Source: Pycnopodia helianthoides (taxonomy: Eukaryota > Echinodermata > Asteroidea > Forcipulatida > Asteriidae). From it: DNA of 64,000 bases. A program made the translations under genes and the position numbers. Below, piece after piece: positions 23,276 through 35,748 of the stretch; the stretch's first letter is position 1, and each line of letters starts with the position of its first letter. The stretch spans positions 4,654,510-4,718,509 of the forward strand of contig CM063244.1 of NCBI GenBank assembly GCA_032158295.1, read 5' to 3'. The notes under the pieces are model-generated. The model did no database searches, had not been told where the DNA came from, and saw nothing but the letters and a program-made list of their open reading frames with translations.

Positions 23276-23721
23276 ACCATGAACTCTCACCCAGTTACTA
23301 CACGCGCTCACCAACCCCCTGTACCAACATCTTTGAGTTTATAACTCACCTTGTAAGTTTCGCGCGTATTCGAACAATTTTTGGACCACTTTGGTCCCAC
23401 GTACAAACATTCACTTCCCCCTTACCAACAGAGTTTCCTGAGAGTGGCGAACTCCGTACCACAGAGACTAAGGCTTGGCTCTTGTTATGATACAACCTTT
23501 TTTTCAGGGAGCTTCAATGGATATTGTTATTCAATTTTCAGGATTTGTTCATATTTATAAAATGTCATCTATTAATATTGAGGGGGCAGAGCTTTCATTT
23601 GTGGTAGGCCTGTGGCCAATCCAGTTGACGATGGGGAGATCTAATTCTAAATATAGAATTGAAATATGAGGATGTTACCTCTGAACCTAATATTTCATTA
23701 GAAGGGTTCTTTGTTTAAAAA

Positions 23722-23795
23722 AAAAGTACCAAAGCAGGACTTAAACCAATAACCTCTGATTTTACGGGCAGGTGCTCTTCCAACTAAACATAATA
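23722..23795 (-). repeat. tRNA-derived SINE head remnant
   Basis: The minus strand reads TTTAGTTGGAAGAGCACCTG, then CCCGTAAAATCAGAGG and TTGGTTTAAGTCCTGC. This resembles a tRNA D-arm (A box), anticodon region and T-arm (B box, GGTTYRARTCC) in the correct order and spacing, followed by T-rich sequence. The stems are imperfect, so it is not a working tRNA. Confidence 0.5.
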
Positions 23796-23842
23796 GGCCT
23801 ATGTTAACAGTGATTATTGTTTTCGGGGAGGGCGGTTGGAGA

Positions 23843-25313
23843 ATCAGAAGTCCTAAACCTGCTGCCAGATAGGGAGTGGGGAGTTCAAAGTCCTAAACCT
23901 GCTGCCAGACAGGGAGTGGGGAGTTCAAATTCCTAAACCTGCTGCCAGATAGGGGTCGGGAGAGTTCGAAGTGCTAAACCTGCTGCCGGGAAAAGGGGTG
24001 GGGGAGTTCGAAGTCCTAAACCTGCCGCCAAATAGGGGGTGGGGGAGTTCGAAGTCTTCAACCTGCTGCCAGATAGGGGGTGGTAGAGTTCGCAGTCATA
24101 AACCTGCTGCCGGATAGGAAGTGGGGAGTTCGAAGTCCTTAACCTGCTGCCAAATAGGGGGTTGTGGAGGGAAGTCCTAAACCTGCTGCCAGATAAGGGG
24201 TGGGGGAGTTCAAAGTCCTAAACCTGCTGCCTGATAGGGGTGGGGAGTTCGAAGTGCTAAAACCTGCTGCCAGATAGGGGGTTGGAGAGTTCGAAGTCCT
24301 ATACCTGCTGCCAGATAGTGGGTGGGGGATTTCGAAGTCCTCAACCTGCTGCAAGATAGGGTTGGGAGAGTTCGAAGTCCTTTACTTGCTGCCAGATAGG
24401 GGATGGGAGAGTTTGAAGTTCTAAACCTGCTGCTAGATGAGGGTGGTAGAGTTCGAAGTACTGAACCTGCTGCCGAGGAGGGGGTTGTGGAGGGAAGTAT
24501 TAAACCTGCTGCCGAGTTAGGGGGAGGTCGAAGTACTGCAACCTGCTGCCAGATAGGGGGTGGTAGAGTTCGAAGTCATAAACCTGCTGCCGGATAGGAA
24601 GTGGGGAGTTCGAAGTCCTAAACCTGCTGCCTGATAGTGGTGGGGAGTTCGAAGTGCTAAAACCTGCTGCCAGATAGGGGGTTGGAGAGTTCGAAGCCCA
24701 AAACCTGCTGTCAAATAGGGGGTGGGGGAGTTCGAAGTCCTAAACCTGCTGTCAAATAGGGGGTGGGGGAGTTCGAAGTCCTAAACCTGCTGCCAGATAG
24801 GGGGTGGGGGAGTTCGAAGTCCTAAACCTGCTGACAGATAGGTGGTGGGGGAGTTCGAAGTCCTAAACCTGCTGCCAGATAGGGGGTTGTGGAGGGAAGT
24901 CCCATACCAGCTGCCAGATAGAGGGATGGGGAGTTCAAAGTCCTAAACATGCTGCCATATAGGGGTTGGGAGTGTTCGAAGTCCTAAACCTGCTGCCTGG
25001 ATAGGGGGTGGGGGAGATCGAAGTCCTAAACATGCTGCCAGATAGTGGGTGGGGGAGTTCGAAGTACCTCAACCTGCTGCCAGATTGGGGTGGTAGAGTT
25101 CGAAGTCCTTTACTTGCTGCCAGATAGGAGGGAGAGTTCGAAGTTCTAAACCTGCTGCCAGATGAGCGTGGTAGAGTTCGAAGTGCTAAACCTGCTGCCG
25201 GAGAGGGGGTTGTGGAGGGAAGTCTTAAACCTGCTGCCAAATAAGGGGGAGGTCGAAGTACTGCAACCTGCTGCCAGATAGGAGGTTTTGGAGGGAAGTC
25301 CCAAACCTGCCGC
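23843..25313 (+). repeat. Minisatellite, ~40-bp unit, about 37 copies (second array)
   Basis: Same unit and orientation as the array at 3,326-5,043, but more diverged between units. Variants include GAAGTGCTAAAACC and GAGGGGGTTGTGGAGGG. It ends with the same downstream unique sequence (GCCAGGGATCACGCCC), so both arrays are orthologous parts of the duplicated block rather than independent insertions. Confidence 0.95.
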
Positions 25314-25625
25314 CAGATGGCCAGGGATCACGCCCTTGTTACCATACAAACTAAGAAGCAGCAGTAAGAAGTCACCTTTAAAAATGCTTGTTTGCTCTAT
25401 AATTATCAAATAATAAACAAGTATGCATAAGTGTTACAACATGTACTATCACAAAACAACTTTCTCATGAAACTTCAAGTTTAAGTAATTTTTAGTAGCA
25501 TCGTAAATGGAAATTGTTAAAGGGGCTGTGTCGATCTGATCAAAACAGGCTTGTGGCTGTACCTGGAATTATAAACTATTAGCCAGTTAACTACATGCGT
25601 GCGCCCTCCCTCAATGGCGTAATGG

Positions 25626-26177
25626 AGTGGGAACGCACATGCTGTAACTTGGAGAGACTTCATAATTCCATGTACAGACACATCCCCTCTAAGTGCTTTA
25701 AAGATTTGTGGCTTTTATAGCAGTTTTTATTGAAGAGTCATACTCGGTTTTTAGTGGCTTAAATTGGTCTAATTTGCATGTTATATTGAATATGAAGGAA
25801 TAATTTACAGAACTTAAATGAATTTGGCTTTTAATTCATTTGGAAGTAGCATGATTTAACTTGCATGGTGATGGATACTCTGCTTTTTTCCTTGAACAAA
25901 ATTAATAAAATAAATATTTCTAGGCTTTACGCAAAAGTACCAGTATCACTGAAATTTTGTTTTCTGACAATGTGTTAATAGAGTATCATAATTATTATTA
26001 GTATGTATAACATATCAAAGTTACAGCTAAATTAAAATGATATTATCAGGAGAAACGATGATTACGAAAAAAAACATACAACCGTATGTACATCAGATCG
26101 ATTTCAAATCTACACTATGGTAAGACCTTGACAAGACCTCGTTCAAGTTACAATTATACAGGATAAGATGCTCGATC
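25626..26177. other. Unrecognised AT-rich stretch before the fold-back element
   Basis: No open frame, repeat or RNA gene is recognised. Confidence 0.4.
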
Positions 26178-29100
26178 ATATGGTGTTCTATAAAGGACAC
26201 TTTTCTGTTCCCTAGGGCCGGTAGAGAGGTCTCTTGGCGTGTGAGCAAACCCTCGTGTGTGTAAGCAAAAAGCTTGTGCCTGTGAGCAAACCCTCGTGCC
26301 TGTGAGCAAACCCTCGTGTGTGTGAGCAAACCCTTGTGTGTGTGAGCGAAAACCTTGTGCCTGTGAAAAAAACTTCGTGCCTGTGAGCAAATCCTCGTGT
26401 TTGTAAGCAAACCCTCATGTGTGTCAGCAAAAACCTTGTGCCTCTGAGAAAACCGTCGTGTTTGTGAGTAAACCCTCGAGTGTGTGAGCGAAAACCTCAA
26501 GCTTGTGAGCAAACCTCGTGCCCGTGAGCAAACCCTCTTGTGTTTGAGCAAAACCTCGTGTGAGTGAGCAAACCCTCTTGTGTGTGAGCAAGCCCTTGTG
26601 TATGTGAGCGAAAACCTTGTGACTGTAAGCAAACACCTCGTGCCTGTGAGTAAAAACTCTCGTGCCTGTGAGCAAAACCCTCGTGTGTGTGAGCAAACCC
26701 TCGTTTGTGTGAGCGAAAACCTCCTGCCTGTGAGCAAAAACCATGTGCCTGTGAGCAAACCCTCGTGTTTGTAAGCAAACCCTCGTGTGTGTTAGCAAAC
26801 CTCGTGACTTCAGCAAAACCTTGTGCCTGTGAGTAAACCCTCATGCCTGTGAGCAAACCCTCGTGTGTGTAAGCAAAAACCTTGTGCCTGTGAGCAAACC
26901 CTCGTGGCTGTGAGCAAACCCTCATGTGTGTGAGCAAACCCTTGTGTGTGTGAGCGAAAACCTTGTGCCTGTGAACAAAAACCTCGTGCCTGTGAGCAAA
27001 TCCTCGTGTTTGTAAGCAAACCCTCGTGTGTGTGACCAAAAACATCGTGCCTGTGAGAAAACCCTCGTGTTTGTGAGTAAACCCTCGCGTGTGTGAGCGA
27101 AAACCTCATGCCTGTGAGCAAACCTCATGCCTGTGAGTAAACCCTTGTGTGTGTGAGCAAAGCCTCGTGGCTGTGAGCAAACCCTCGTGTGGGTGAGCAA
27201 ACCCTCGTGCGTGTGACCAAACCCTCGTGTGTTTGAGCAAACCCTCGTGCATGTGAGCAAAACCCTCTTGTGTGTGAGCACGCCCTTGTGTGTGTGAGCG
27301 AAAACCTCTTGTGTGTGAGCAAACCCACATTTATGTGAGCAAAAACCTGCCTGTGAGTAAAAACCCTTGTGCCTATGAGCAAACCTTCGTGTTTGAGAGC
27401 AAATCCTCGTGTGTGTGAGCAAAAATCTCGTGCCTGTGAGCAAACCCTCGCGTTTGTAAGCAAACCATCGTGTGTGTTGGCAAACCTCATGCCTTTCAGC
27501 AAAACCTTTCAGCAAAGCCTGTGGGCAAAACCCTCATGTGTGTGAGCAAACTCTCGTGTGTCTGAAGGAAAACCTTGTGCCTGTGAGCAAACCCTCGTGT
27601 GTGTAAGCAAAAACCTTGTGCCTGTGAGCAAACCCTCGTGCCTGTGAGCAAACCCTCGGGTGTGTGAGCAAACCCTTGTGTGTGTGAGCGAAAACCTCAA
27701 GCCTGAGAACAAAAACCTTGTGCCTGTGAGCAAAACCTCGGATGTGTGAGCAAACCCTTGTGTGTGTGAGCGAAAAACCTCGTGCCTGAGAGCAAAACCT
27801 CTTGCCTGTGACCAAACCCTCGTGTGTTTGAGCAAACCCTCGTGCATGTGAGCAAAACCCTCTGGTGTGTGAGCAAGCCCTTGTGAGTGTGATCGAAAAC
27901 CTCGTGACTGTGAGCAAAAACCTCGTGCCTGTGAGTAAAAACCCTCGTGCCTGTGAGCAAACCCTCGTGTGTGTGAGCAAACCCTCGTTTGTGCGAGCGA
28001 AAACCTCCTGCCTGTGAGCAAACCCTCGTGTGTGTTAGCAAACCTTGTGCCTTTCAGCAAAACCTCGTGCCTGTGAGTAAACCCTCGTGCCTTTGAGCAA
28101 ACCCTCGTGTGTGTAAGCAAAAACCTCCTGCCTGTGAGTAAAAACCCTCGTGCCTATGAGCAACCCTTCTTGTTTAAGAGCAAATTCTCGTGTGTGTGTG
28201 TGCGAAAACCTCGTACCTGTGAGCAAAATCTTGTGCTCGTGAGCAAAAACCTTGTGCCTGTGAGCAAACCCTCGAGTTTGTAAGCAAATCCTCGTCTGTG
28301 TTAGCAAACCTCGTACCTTTCAGCAAAACCTCGTGCCTGTGAGTAAACCCTCGTGCCTGTGAGCAAAACCCTCATGTGTGAGCAAACTCTGGTGTGTGTG
28401 AGAAAAAACCTTGTACCTGTGAGCAAAAATCTAGGGCCTGTGAGCAAACCTTCGTCTTTGAGAGCAAATCCTTGTGTGTGTGAGTAAACCCTCGTGCCTG
28501 TGAGCAAAACACTCAGGTGTGTTAGCAAACCCTCGTGTGTGTTAGCAAACCCTCGTTTGTATGAGCGAAAACCTTGTGCCTGTGAAGAAACCTTCGTGCT
28601 GTGAGCAAACCCTCAGGTGTGTGAGCGAAATCCTTGTGTGTCTGAGCAAACCCTCGTTTCTGTGAGCGAAAACCTCCTGCCTGTGAGCAAAACCCTTCTG
28701 CCTGTGAGCAAACCCTCGTGCCTGTGAGCAAACCCTCTTTTGTGTGAGCAAAAACCTCGTGCCTGTGAACAAAAACTTCGTGCCTGTGAGCAAATCCTCG
28801 TGTTTGTAAGCAAAACCTTGTGTGTGTGTGTGAGCAAAAAGCTTGTTCCTGTGAGAAAACCCTCGTGTTTGTGAGTAAACCCTTGTGTGTGTGGGCGAAA
28901 ACTTCGTGCCTGTGAGCAAACCTCGTGCCTGAGAGCAAACCCTCAGGTGTGTGAGCGAAATCCTCGTGTGTCTGAGCAAACCCTCGTTTCTGTGAGCGAA
29001 AACCTCCTGCCTGTTAGCAAAAACCTTGTGCCTGTGAGCAAACCCTCGTGCCTGTGAGCAAACCCTCTTTTGTGTGAGCAAAAACCTTGTGCCTGTGAAC

Positions 29101-30369
29101 AAAAACCTCGTGCCTGTGAGCAAATCCTCGTGTTTGTAAGCAAAACCTCGTGTGTGTGAGCAAAAAGCTCGTTCCTGTGAGAAAACCCTCGTGTTTGTAA
29201 GCAAAAACCTCGTGCCTGTGAGCAAATCCTCGTGTGTGTAGGCAAAAACCTTGTGCCTGTGAGTAAAAACCCTCGTGTGTGTGAGCAAACCCTCGTTTGT
29301 GTGAGCGAAAACATCCTGCCTGTGAGCAAAAACAATGTGCCTGTGAGCAAACCCTCGTGTTTGTAAGCAAACCCTTGTGTGTGTGAGCAAAAACCTCGTG
29401 CCTGTGAGAAAACCCTCGTGTTTGTGAGTAAACCTTGTGCCTGCGAGCAAACCCTCGTGTGTGTAAGCAAAGCCTCGTGGCTGTTTGCAAACCCTCGTGT
29501 GGATGAGCAAACCCTCGTGCATGTGAGCAAACCCTCGTGCGTGTGAGCAAAACCCTCATGTATGTCAGCAAACTCTCATGTGTGTGAGCAAAAACCTTGT
29601 GCCTGTGAGTGAAAACCTCGTGACTGTGAGTAAAAACCATCGTGCCTGTGAGCAAAACCCTCGTGTGTTTGAGCAAACCCTCAGGTGTGTGAGCAAACCC
29701 TTGTGTGTGTGAACTGTGAACTTGTTCCTGTGAACAAAAACGTCGTGCCTGTGAGCAAATCCTCGTGTTTGTAAGCAAACCCTCGTGTGTGTGAGCGAAA
29801 ACCTCGTGCCTGTGAACAAAAACCTCGTGCCTGTGAGCAAATCCTCGTGTTTGTAAGCAAACCCTCGTGTGTGTGAGCAAAAACCTTGTGCCTGTGAGAA
29901 AACCCTCGTGTTTGTAAGCAAACCCTCGTGTGTGTGAACAAAAACCTCGTGCCTGTGACCAAACCTCGTGCCTGTGAGCAAACCCTTGTGTGTGTGAGCA
30001 AAGCCTCGTGGCTGTGAGCAAACCTTTGTGTGGGTGAGTAAACCCTCATGTGTGTGAGCGAAACCTCATGCCTGTGAGGAAACCTCGTGCCTGTGAGCAA
30101 ACCCTCGTGTGGGTGAGCAAACCCTCGTGCATGTGACCAAACCCTCGTGGGTTTGAGCAAACCCTCGTGCCTGTTAGCAAAACCTCTAGTGTGTGAGAAA
30201 GCCCTTGTGTGTGTGAGCGAAAACCTTGTGTGTGTGAGCAAACCCTCATTTGAGTGAGCGAAAACCTCCTGCCTGTCAGTAAAAACCCTCTTGCCCATGA
30301 GCAAACCTTCGTGTTTGAGAGCAAATCCTTGTGTTTGTGAGCGAAAACCTCGTACCTGTGAGCAAAACC

Positions 30370-30975
30370 TTGTGCCTGTGAGCAAAAACCTCGTGCCTGT
30401 GAGCAAACCCTCGTGTTTGTAAGCAAACCCTTGTGTGTGTTAGCTAACCTTATGCCTTTCAGCAAAACCCCGTGCCTGTGAGTAAACCCTCGTGCCTGTG
30501 AGCAAACCCTCATGTCTGTGAGCAAACTCTTGTTTGTGTGAACAAAAACCTCGTGCCTGTGAGCAAAAATCTCGTGCCTGTGAGCAAACCTTCGTGTTTG
30601 AGAGCAAATCCTCGTGTGTCAGAGCGAAAACCTTGTGCCTGTGAGCAAAACCTTGTGCCTGTGAGCAAAAACTTGTGCCTGTGAGCAAAAACCTCGTGCC
30701 TGTGAGCAAACCCTCGTGTTTGTAAGCAAACCCTTGTGTGTGTTAGCTAACCTTATGCCTTTCAGCAAAACCCCGTGCCTGTGAGTAAACCCTCGTGCCT
30801 GTGAGCAAACCCTCATGTCTGTGAGCAAACTCTTGTTTGTGTGAGCAAAAACCTCGTGCCTGTGAGCAAAAATCTCGTGCCTGTGAGCAAACCTTCGTGT
30901 TTGAGAGCAAATTCTTGTGTGTCAGAGCGAAAACCTTGTGCCTGTGAGCAAAACCTTGTGCCTGTGAGCAAAAAC
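30370..30975 (+). repeat. Higher-order duplication inside the array (303-bp period)
   Basis: A block of about 15 units is repeated nearly exactly. The rare variant TTAGCTAACCTTATGCCTTT occurs at about 30,440 and again at about 30,743, with the same order of variant units before and after. Confidence 0.85.
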
Positions 30976-32789
30976 TTCATGTGTGTGAGCAAAAACCATC
31001 GTGCCTGTAAGCAAACCCACGTGCCTGTGAGCAAACCCTCAGGCCTGTGAGTAAACCCTCAGGCCTGTGAGCAAACCCTCGTGCGTGTGAGCAAAACCCT
31101 CATGTATGTCAGCAAACTCTCATGTGTGTGAGCAAAAACCTCGTGCCTGTGAGCAAAAATCTCGTGCTTGTGAGCAAAAATCTCGTGCCTTTGAGCAAAC
31201 ATTTGTGTTTGAGAGCAAATCCTCGTGTGTGTGTGTGTGAGCGAAAACCTTGTGCCTGTGAGCAAAACCTTGTGCCTGTGAGCAAAAACCACCTTTGTGT
31301 GAGCAAACAATCGTGCCTTTAAGCAAACCCTCATGCGTGTGAGTAAACCCTCATGCCTGTGAGTAAACCCTCGTGCCTGTGAGCAAAACCCTCAGGTGTG
31401 TGAGCAAACCCTCGTGTGTGTTAGCAAACCCTTGTTTGTATGAGCAAAAACCTTGTGCCTGTGAGCAAACCGTCATGTGGGTGAGCAAACGCTCGTGTGT
31501 GTGAGCAAACCCTTATGTATTTGAGCAAACCCTCGTGCGTGTGAGCAAACCCTCTTTTGTGTGAGCAAGCCCTTGTGTGTGTGATCGAAAACCTCGTGAC
31601 TGTGAGTAAAAACCCTTGTGCCTGTGAGCAAAACCTTCGTGTGTGTGAGCAAACCCTCGTTTGTGTGAGCAAAAACCTCCTGCCTGTGAGCAAAAACCTA
31701 GTGCCTGTGAGCAAACCCTCGTGTTTGTAAGCAAACCCTCGTGTGTGTTAGCAAACCTCGTGCCTGTGAGCAAACCCTCGTGCCTGTGAGAAAACCCTTG
31801 TGTTTGCGAGTAAACCCTCCTGTGTGTGAGCCAAAACCTAGTGCCTGTGAGCAAACCTTCGTGTTTGAGAGCAAATCCTCTTGTGTGAGAGCGAAAACCT
31901 TGTGCCTGTGAGCAAAACCTTGTGCCTGTGAGCAAAAGCCTCATGTGTGTGAGCAAACCATCGTGCTTGTAAGCAAACCCACGTGCCTGTGAGCAAACCC
32001 TCGTGCCTGTGAGTAAACCCTCAGGTGTGTGAGCGAAATCCTTGTGTGTGTGAGCAAACCCTCGTTTCTCTGAGCGAAAACCTCCTGCCTGTGAGCAAAA
32101 ACCTTGTGCCTGTAAGCAAAACCCTCGTGCCTGTGAGCAAACCCTCTTTTGTGTGACCGAAAACCTCGTGCCTGTGAACAAAAACCTCGTGCTGTGAGCA
32201 AATCCTCGTGTTTGTAAGCAAACCCTCGTGTGTGTGAGCAAAAAGCTCGTTCCTGTGAGAAAACCCTCGTGTTTGTGAGTAAACCCTCATGTGTGTGGGC
32301 GAAAACCTCGTGCCTGTGAGCAAACCTCGTGCATGTGAGCAAACCCTTGTGTGTGTGAGCAAAGCCTCGTTGCTGTGAGCAAACCCTCGTGTGGGTGAGC
32401 AAAGCCTCATGGCTGTGAGCAAACCCTCGTGTGGGTGAGCAAACCCTCGTGCGTGTGGACCAAACCCCCGTGTGTTTGAGCAAACCCTCGTGCGTGTGAG
32501 CAAAACCCTCTTGTGTGTGAGCAAGCCCTTGTGTGTGTGAGCGAAAACCTCGTGACTGTGAGCAAAAACCCTCATGCCTGTGAGTAAAATTCCTCGTGCC
32601 TGTGAGCAAACCCTCGTGTGTGTGAGCAAACCCTCGTTTGTGTGAGCGAAAAACCTCCTGCCTGTGAGTAAAAACCATGTGCCTGTGAGCAAACCCTCGT
32701 GTTTGTAAGCAAACCCTTGTGTGTGTCTGCAAACCTTGTGCGTTTCAGCAAAACCTCGTGCCTGTGAGTAAACCCTCCTGCCTGTGAGC

Positions 32790-33170
32790 AAACCCTCGTG
32801 TGTGTAGGCAAAAACCTTGTGCCTGTGAGTAAAAACCCTCGTGTGTGTGAGCAAACCCTCGTTTGTGTGAGCGAAAACCTCCTGCCTGTGAGCAAAAAAC
32901 CATGTGCCTGTGAGCAAACCCTCGTGTGTGTAGGCAAAAACTTTGTGCCTGTGAGTAAAAACCCTCGTGTGTGTGAGCAAACCCTCGTTTGTGTGAGCGA
33001 AAACCTCCTGCCTGTGAGCAAAAACCATGTGCCTGTGAGAAAACCCTCGTGTGTGTAGGCAAAAACCTTGTGCCTGTGAGTAAAAACCCTCGTGTTTGTG
33101 AGCAAACCCTCGTTTGTGTGAGCGAAAACCTCCTACCTGTGAGCAAAAACCATGTGCCTGTGAGCAAACC
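32790..33170 (+). repeat. Higher-order repeat inside the array (~125-bp period, 3 copies)
   Basis: The variant GTGTGTAGGCAAAAAC recurs at about 32,802, 32,928 and 33,053, each time followed by the same six-unit order. A further, more distant copy lies near 29,240. Confidence 0.8.
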
Positions 33171-34520
33171 CTCGTGTTTGTCAGCAAACCCTCGTGTGTA
33201 TTAGCAAACCTCGTGCCTTTCAGCAAACGCTCGTGCCTGTGAGAAAACCCTCGTGTTTGTGAGTAAACCCTCGTGTGTGTGAGCGAAAACCTCGTGCCTG
33301 TGAGCAAATCTCGTGCCTGTGAGCAAACTCTTGTGTGTGTTAGCAAAGCCTCGTGGCTGTGAGCAAACCCTCGTGTGGGTGAGCAAACCCTCGTGCATGT
33401 GAGCAAAACCCTCTTGTGTTTGAGCAAGCCCTTGTGTGTGTGAGCGAAAACCTTGTGTGTATGAGCAAACCCTCGTTTGTGTGTGCGAAAACCTCCTGCC
33501 TGTGAGTAAAAACCCTCGTGCCTATGAGCAAACCTTTGTGTTTGAGAGCAAATCCTCTTGTGTGTGAGCGAAAACCTCATGCTCGTGAGCAAACCCTCAT
33601 GCCTTTGAGTAAATCCTCGTGCCTGTGAGCAAAACCCTCAGGTGTGTGAGCAAACCCTCGTGTGTGTTAGCAAACTCTCGTTTGTATGAGCGAAAACCTC
33701 GTGCCTGTGAGCAAACCCCCGTGTGGGTGAGCAAACCCTCGTGTGTGTGTGAGCAAACCCTTATGTGTTTGAGCAAACCCTCGTGCGTGTGAGCAAGCCC
33801 TTGTGTGTGTGAGAGCAAAAACCTCGTGACTGTGAGCAAAAACCTCGTGCCTTTGAGCAAACCCTTGTGTTTGTAAGCAAACCCTCATGTGTGTTAGCAA
33901 ACCTCGTGCCTTTGTGTAACCCCTCGTGCCTGTGAGCGAACCCTTGTGTGTGTGTAAGCAAAAACCTTGTGCCTGTGAGCAAAAACCTCGTGCCTGTGAG
34001 CAAACCTTCGTGTTTTAGAGCAAATCCTCGTGTGAGTGAGCGAAAACCTCGTGCCTGTGAGCAAAAACCTTGTGCGTGTGAGCAAACCATCGTGCCTGTA
34101 AGCAAACCCTCGTGCCTGTGATCAAACCCTGGTGCGTGTGAGCGAATCCTCGTGCCTTTGAGTACACCCTCGTGCCTGTGAGCAAACCCTCGTGCATGTG
34201 AGCAAACCATCGTGCCTGTGAGCAAACCTACGTGTGTGTGTGTGTGAGCAAATGGTCGGCATAAAGGGCTAAAACTATTAATTTTGCAAACTTAAAGATA
34301 AAACCAAAATAAAAAAGAATTGTAGGGAAGAATAACAACAATCAAATTAAATTCAATCGTAACAACTATCATTAAAAACGGAATCAAGCTTACTATCCTA
34401 AAAATATTTAGAGCGGTGATCAAAATCTGACAAAATGCCACAACTATCAAGCGACTTACCGAACTAAGAACTGACTAAAACACGACGTCGGTGGCGTATG
34501 TTTAGTTGTAATTATAGTTA

Positions 34521-34997
34521 GGGGTTGCACCACAGTTAATAGCAGCCAATGATAAATGCTACATATTAAAAAAAAAAAAAAATTAAAATACTGAAAAGTC
34601 TCTCAGCCTCTTAAAAACCAGGTAAACATATTTTTCCGAAAATAAACTTTTGATTTCTTTTTCAATTTTTGGCAGGTTAGCCGTTTGGAACTTTTGCTAA
34701 TTACCCCAGGAAAAAACTCCCCGGAAAAGTGTGCTTTCTCACAAACCAAAATTGCTGCTAGTTTTCGTAAAGCACTTTTCCACTTCCCAAGCCAAATAGG
34801 ACCAACTGTATAGCCTAAATATATACAATCTCCTCAAAAGTTAAAGCACGAACCCCCACGTTCGGGTAGATTATTATATTTACATAACCTATTAATAACA
34901 TGACCCCCAAAAAAATATTATTCAAAAGTAATTGTGGGTTTAGAGACATGATAATTAGCTTTGGGCATGATTTTTTCCTATTTCGTGTGGTGCACCC
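34521..34997. mobile_element. GGGTGCACC-end MITE, copy 2, inside the fold-back element
   Basis: Ends GGGGTTGCACCACAGTTAAT and TTCGTGTGGTGCACCC match the element at 14,288-14,767. Interior words are shared in opposite orientation. TTA lies on both flanks. It interrupts the left inner arm of the fold-back structure and has no counterpart in the right arm, so it arrived later. Confidence 0.8.
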
Positions 34998-35007
34998 TTA
35001 TGTTTAA

Positions 35008-35447
35008 ATTGCCGTTAGAGATGATTTTCTTTTTGTCTTGTTTTTAAATAGAGTTTACCCAAACCGCGATTGCAAAATACCACTCCCGCCCTCTGCCCCG
35101 CCCCCTGTAATATATACTGACACATTGGACGGAAAGACGTGAACATGTGTCATGATCACTGGCATTACCACTCACAGCAGATTATTTGAGATATTATTCA
35201 GAATCACTTTAATTAATTCCAAATATTATAAAAACAATTCCTGCCGAGACTATCAAGTCTGTACTAACTATTATCAAAACTATTATCGCCATTTCAAATG
35301 GCTGTGTATAGTTTCGCTGCCCTGAGCATCCGTTGCATAAAATATATATTACAGGGGGCGGGGCAGAGGGCGGGAGTGTTTTTTTGCAATCACGGTTTGG
35401 GTAAACTCAATTTTAAAACAAGACAAAAAGAAAATCATCTTTACCGT
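35008..35447. repeat. Central inverted repeat of the fold-back element
   Basis: Arms of about 100 bp (35,008-35,105 and 35,338-35,447) pair through GATGATTTTCTTTTTGTCTT, TTACCCAAACCG and GCCCTCTGCCCCGCCCCCTG. They enclose a 232-bp loop. Part of the loop (35,127-35,212) recurs inverted at the left end of the window. Confidence 0.9.
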
Positions 35448-35748
35448 AAAAATGATTCGTTCTTTGAATTTTGTCGGAGTTTCGTTGTTGTTGTTTTTTG
35501 TTTTTTATTTAATTGATTGCGTTGTTTTTATTTAGTTTGATTGAAAATTCCTCTGTAAAAACAAGTCTGATTGATTGTTGTTGCGTTTTATAGTTGATTG
35601 GGAATTGTTTCGAATTTAAAAACAATTTAATTTGATGGTTGTTGTTGCGTTTGTTACTTTAGTTTTAACAATTCTTTTCCTTGATTTTGGTTTTGTCTTT
35701 AAGTTTGCATAATTATAATTTTTTGCCCTTTATGCCGACCATAGATTT

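Larger units (their letters stand above)
19110..25625 (+). repeat. Segmental duplication, copy 2 (partner 300-5,310)
   Basis: This is the second copy of the block seen at the left of the window. It contains a TA-flanked MITE (19,626-19,885), a TTAA MITE (20,599-20,935), about 2 kb of LINE-bearing DNA (about 21,310-23,275), and its own ~40-bp minisatellite. The LINE-bearing DNA falls at a point where copy 1 reads straight from CATGGAATTAT to GAACTCTCACC. Divergence is well above allelic level. Confidence 0.85.
26229..34248 (+). repeat. ~8-kb minisatellite, ~20-bp unit, roughly 390 copies
   Basis: The unit is GTGAGCAAACCCTCGTGTGT or the close variants GTGAGCAAAAACCTCGTGCCT and GTGAGCGAAAACCTTGTGCCT (20-22 bp). 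The strand is constant throughout. The minus strand rarely has stops because the unit lacks them in all frames. This gives very long spurious ORFs (up to 523 codons at 32,021-33,592) that read as 20-residue cycles such as HTRVCSHTRGFAH. It is the left terminal inverted repeat of the fold-back element. Confidence 0.95.

Noticed and set aside
32021..33592. 523-codon minus-strand open frame (and many similar ones across 26-34 kb)
   Set aside because: It is entirely made of the 20-bp unit, and all frames of that strand are similarly open. No start context, domain or non-repeat sequence supports a gene.
26229..34248. CRISPR-like array (regular short repeats)
   Set aside because: Units are contiguous with no spacers, and the genome is eukaryotic; this is a minisatellite.
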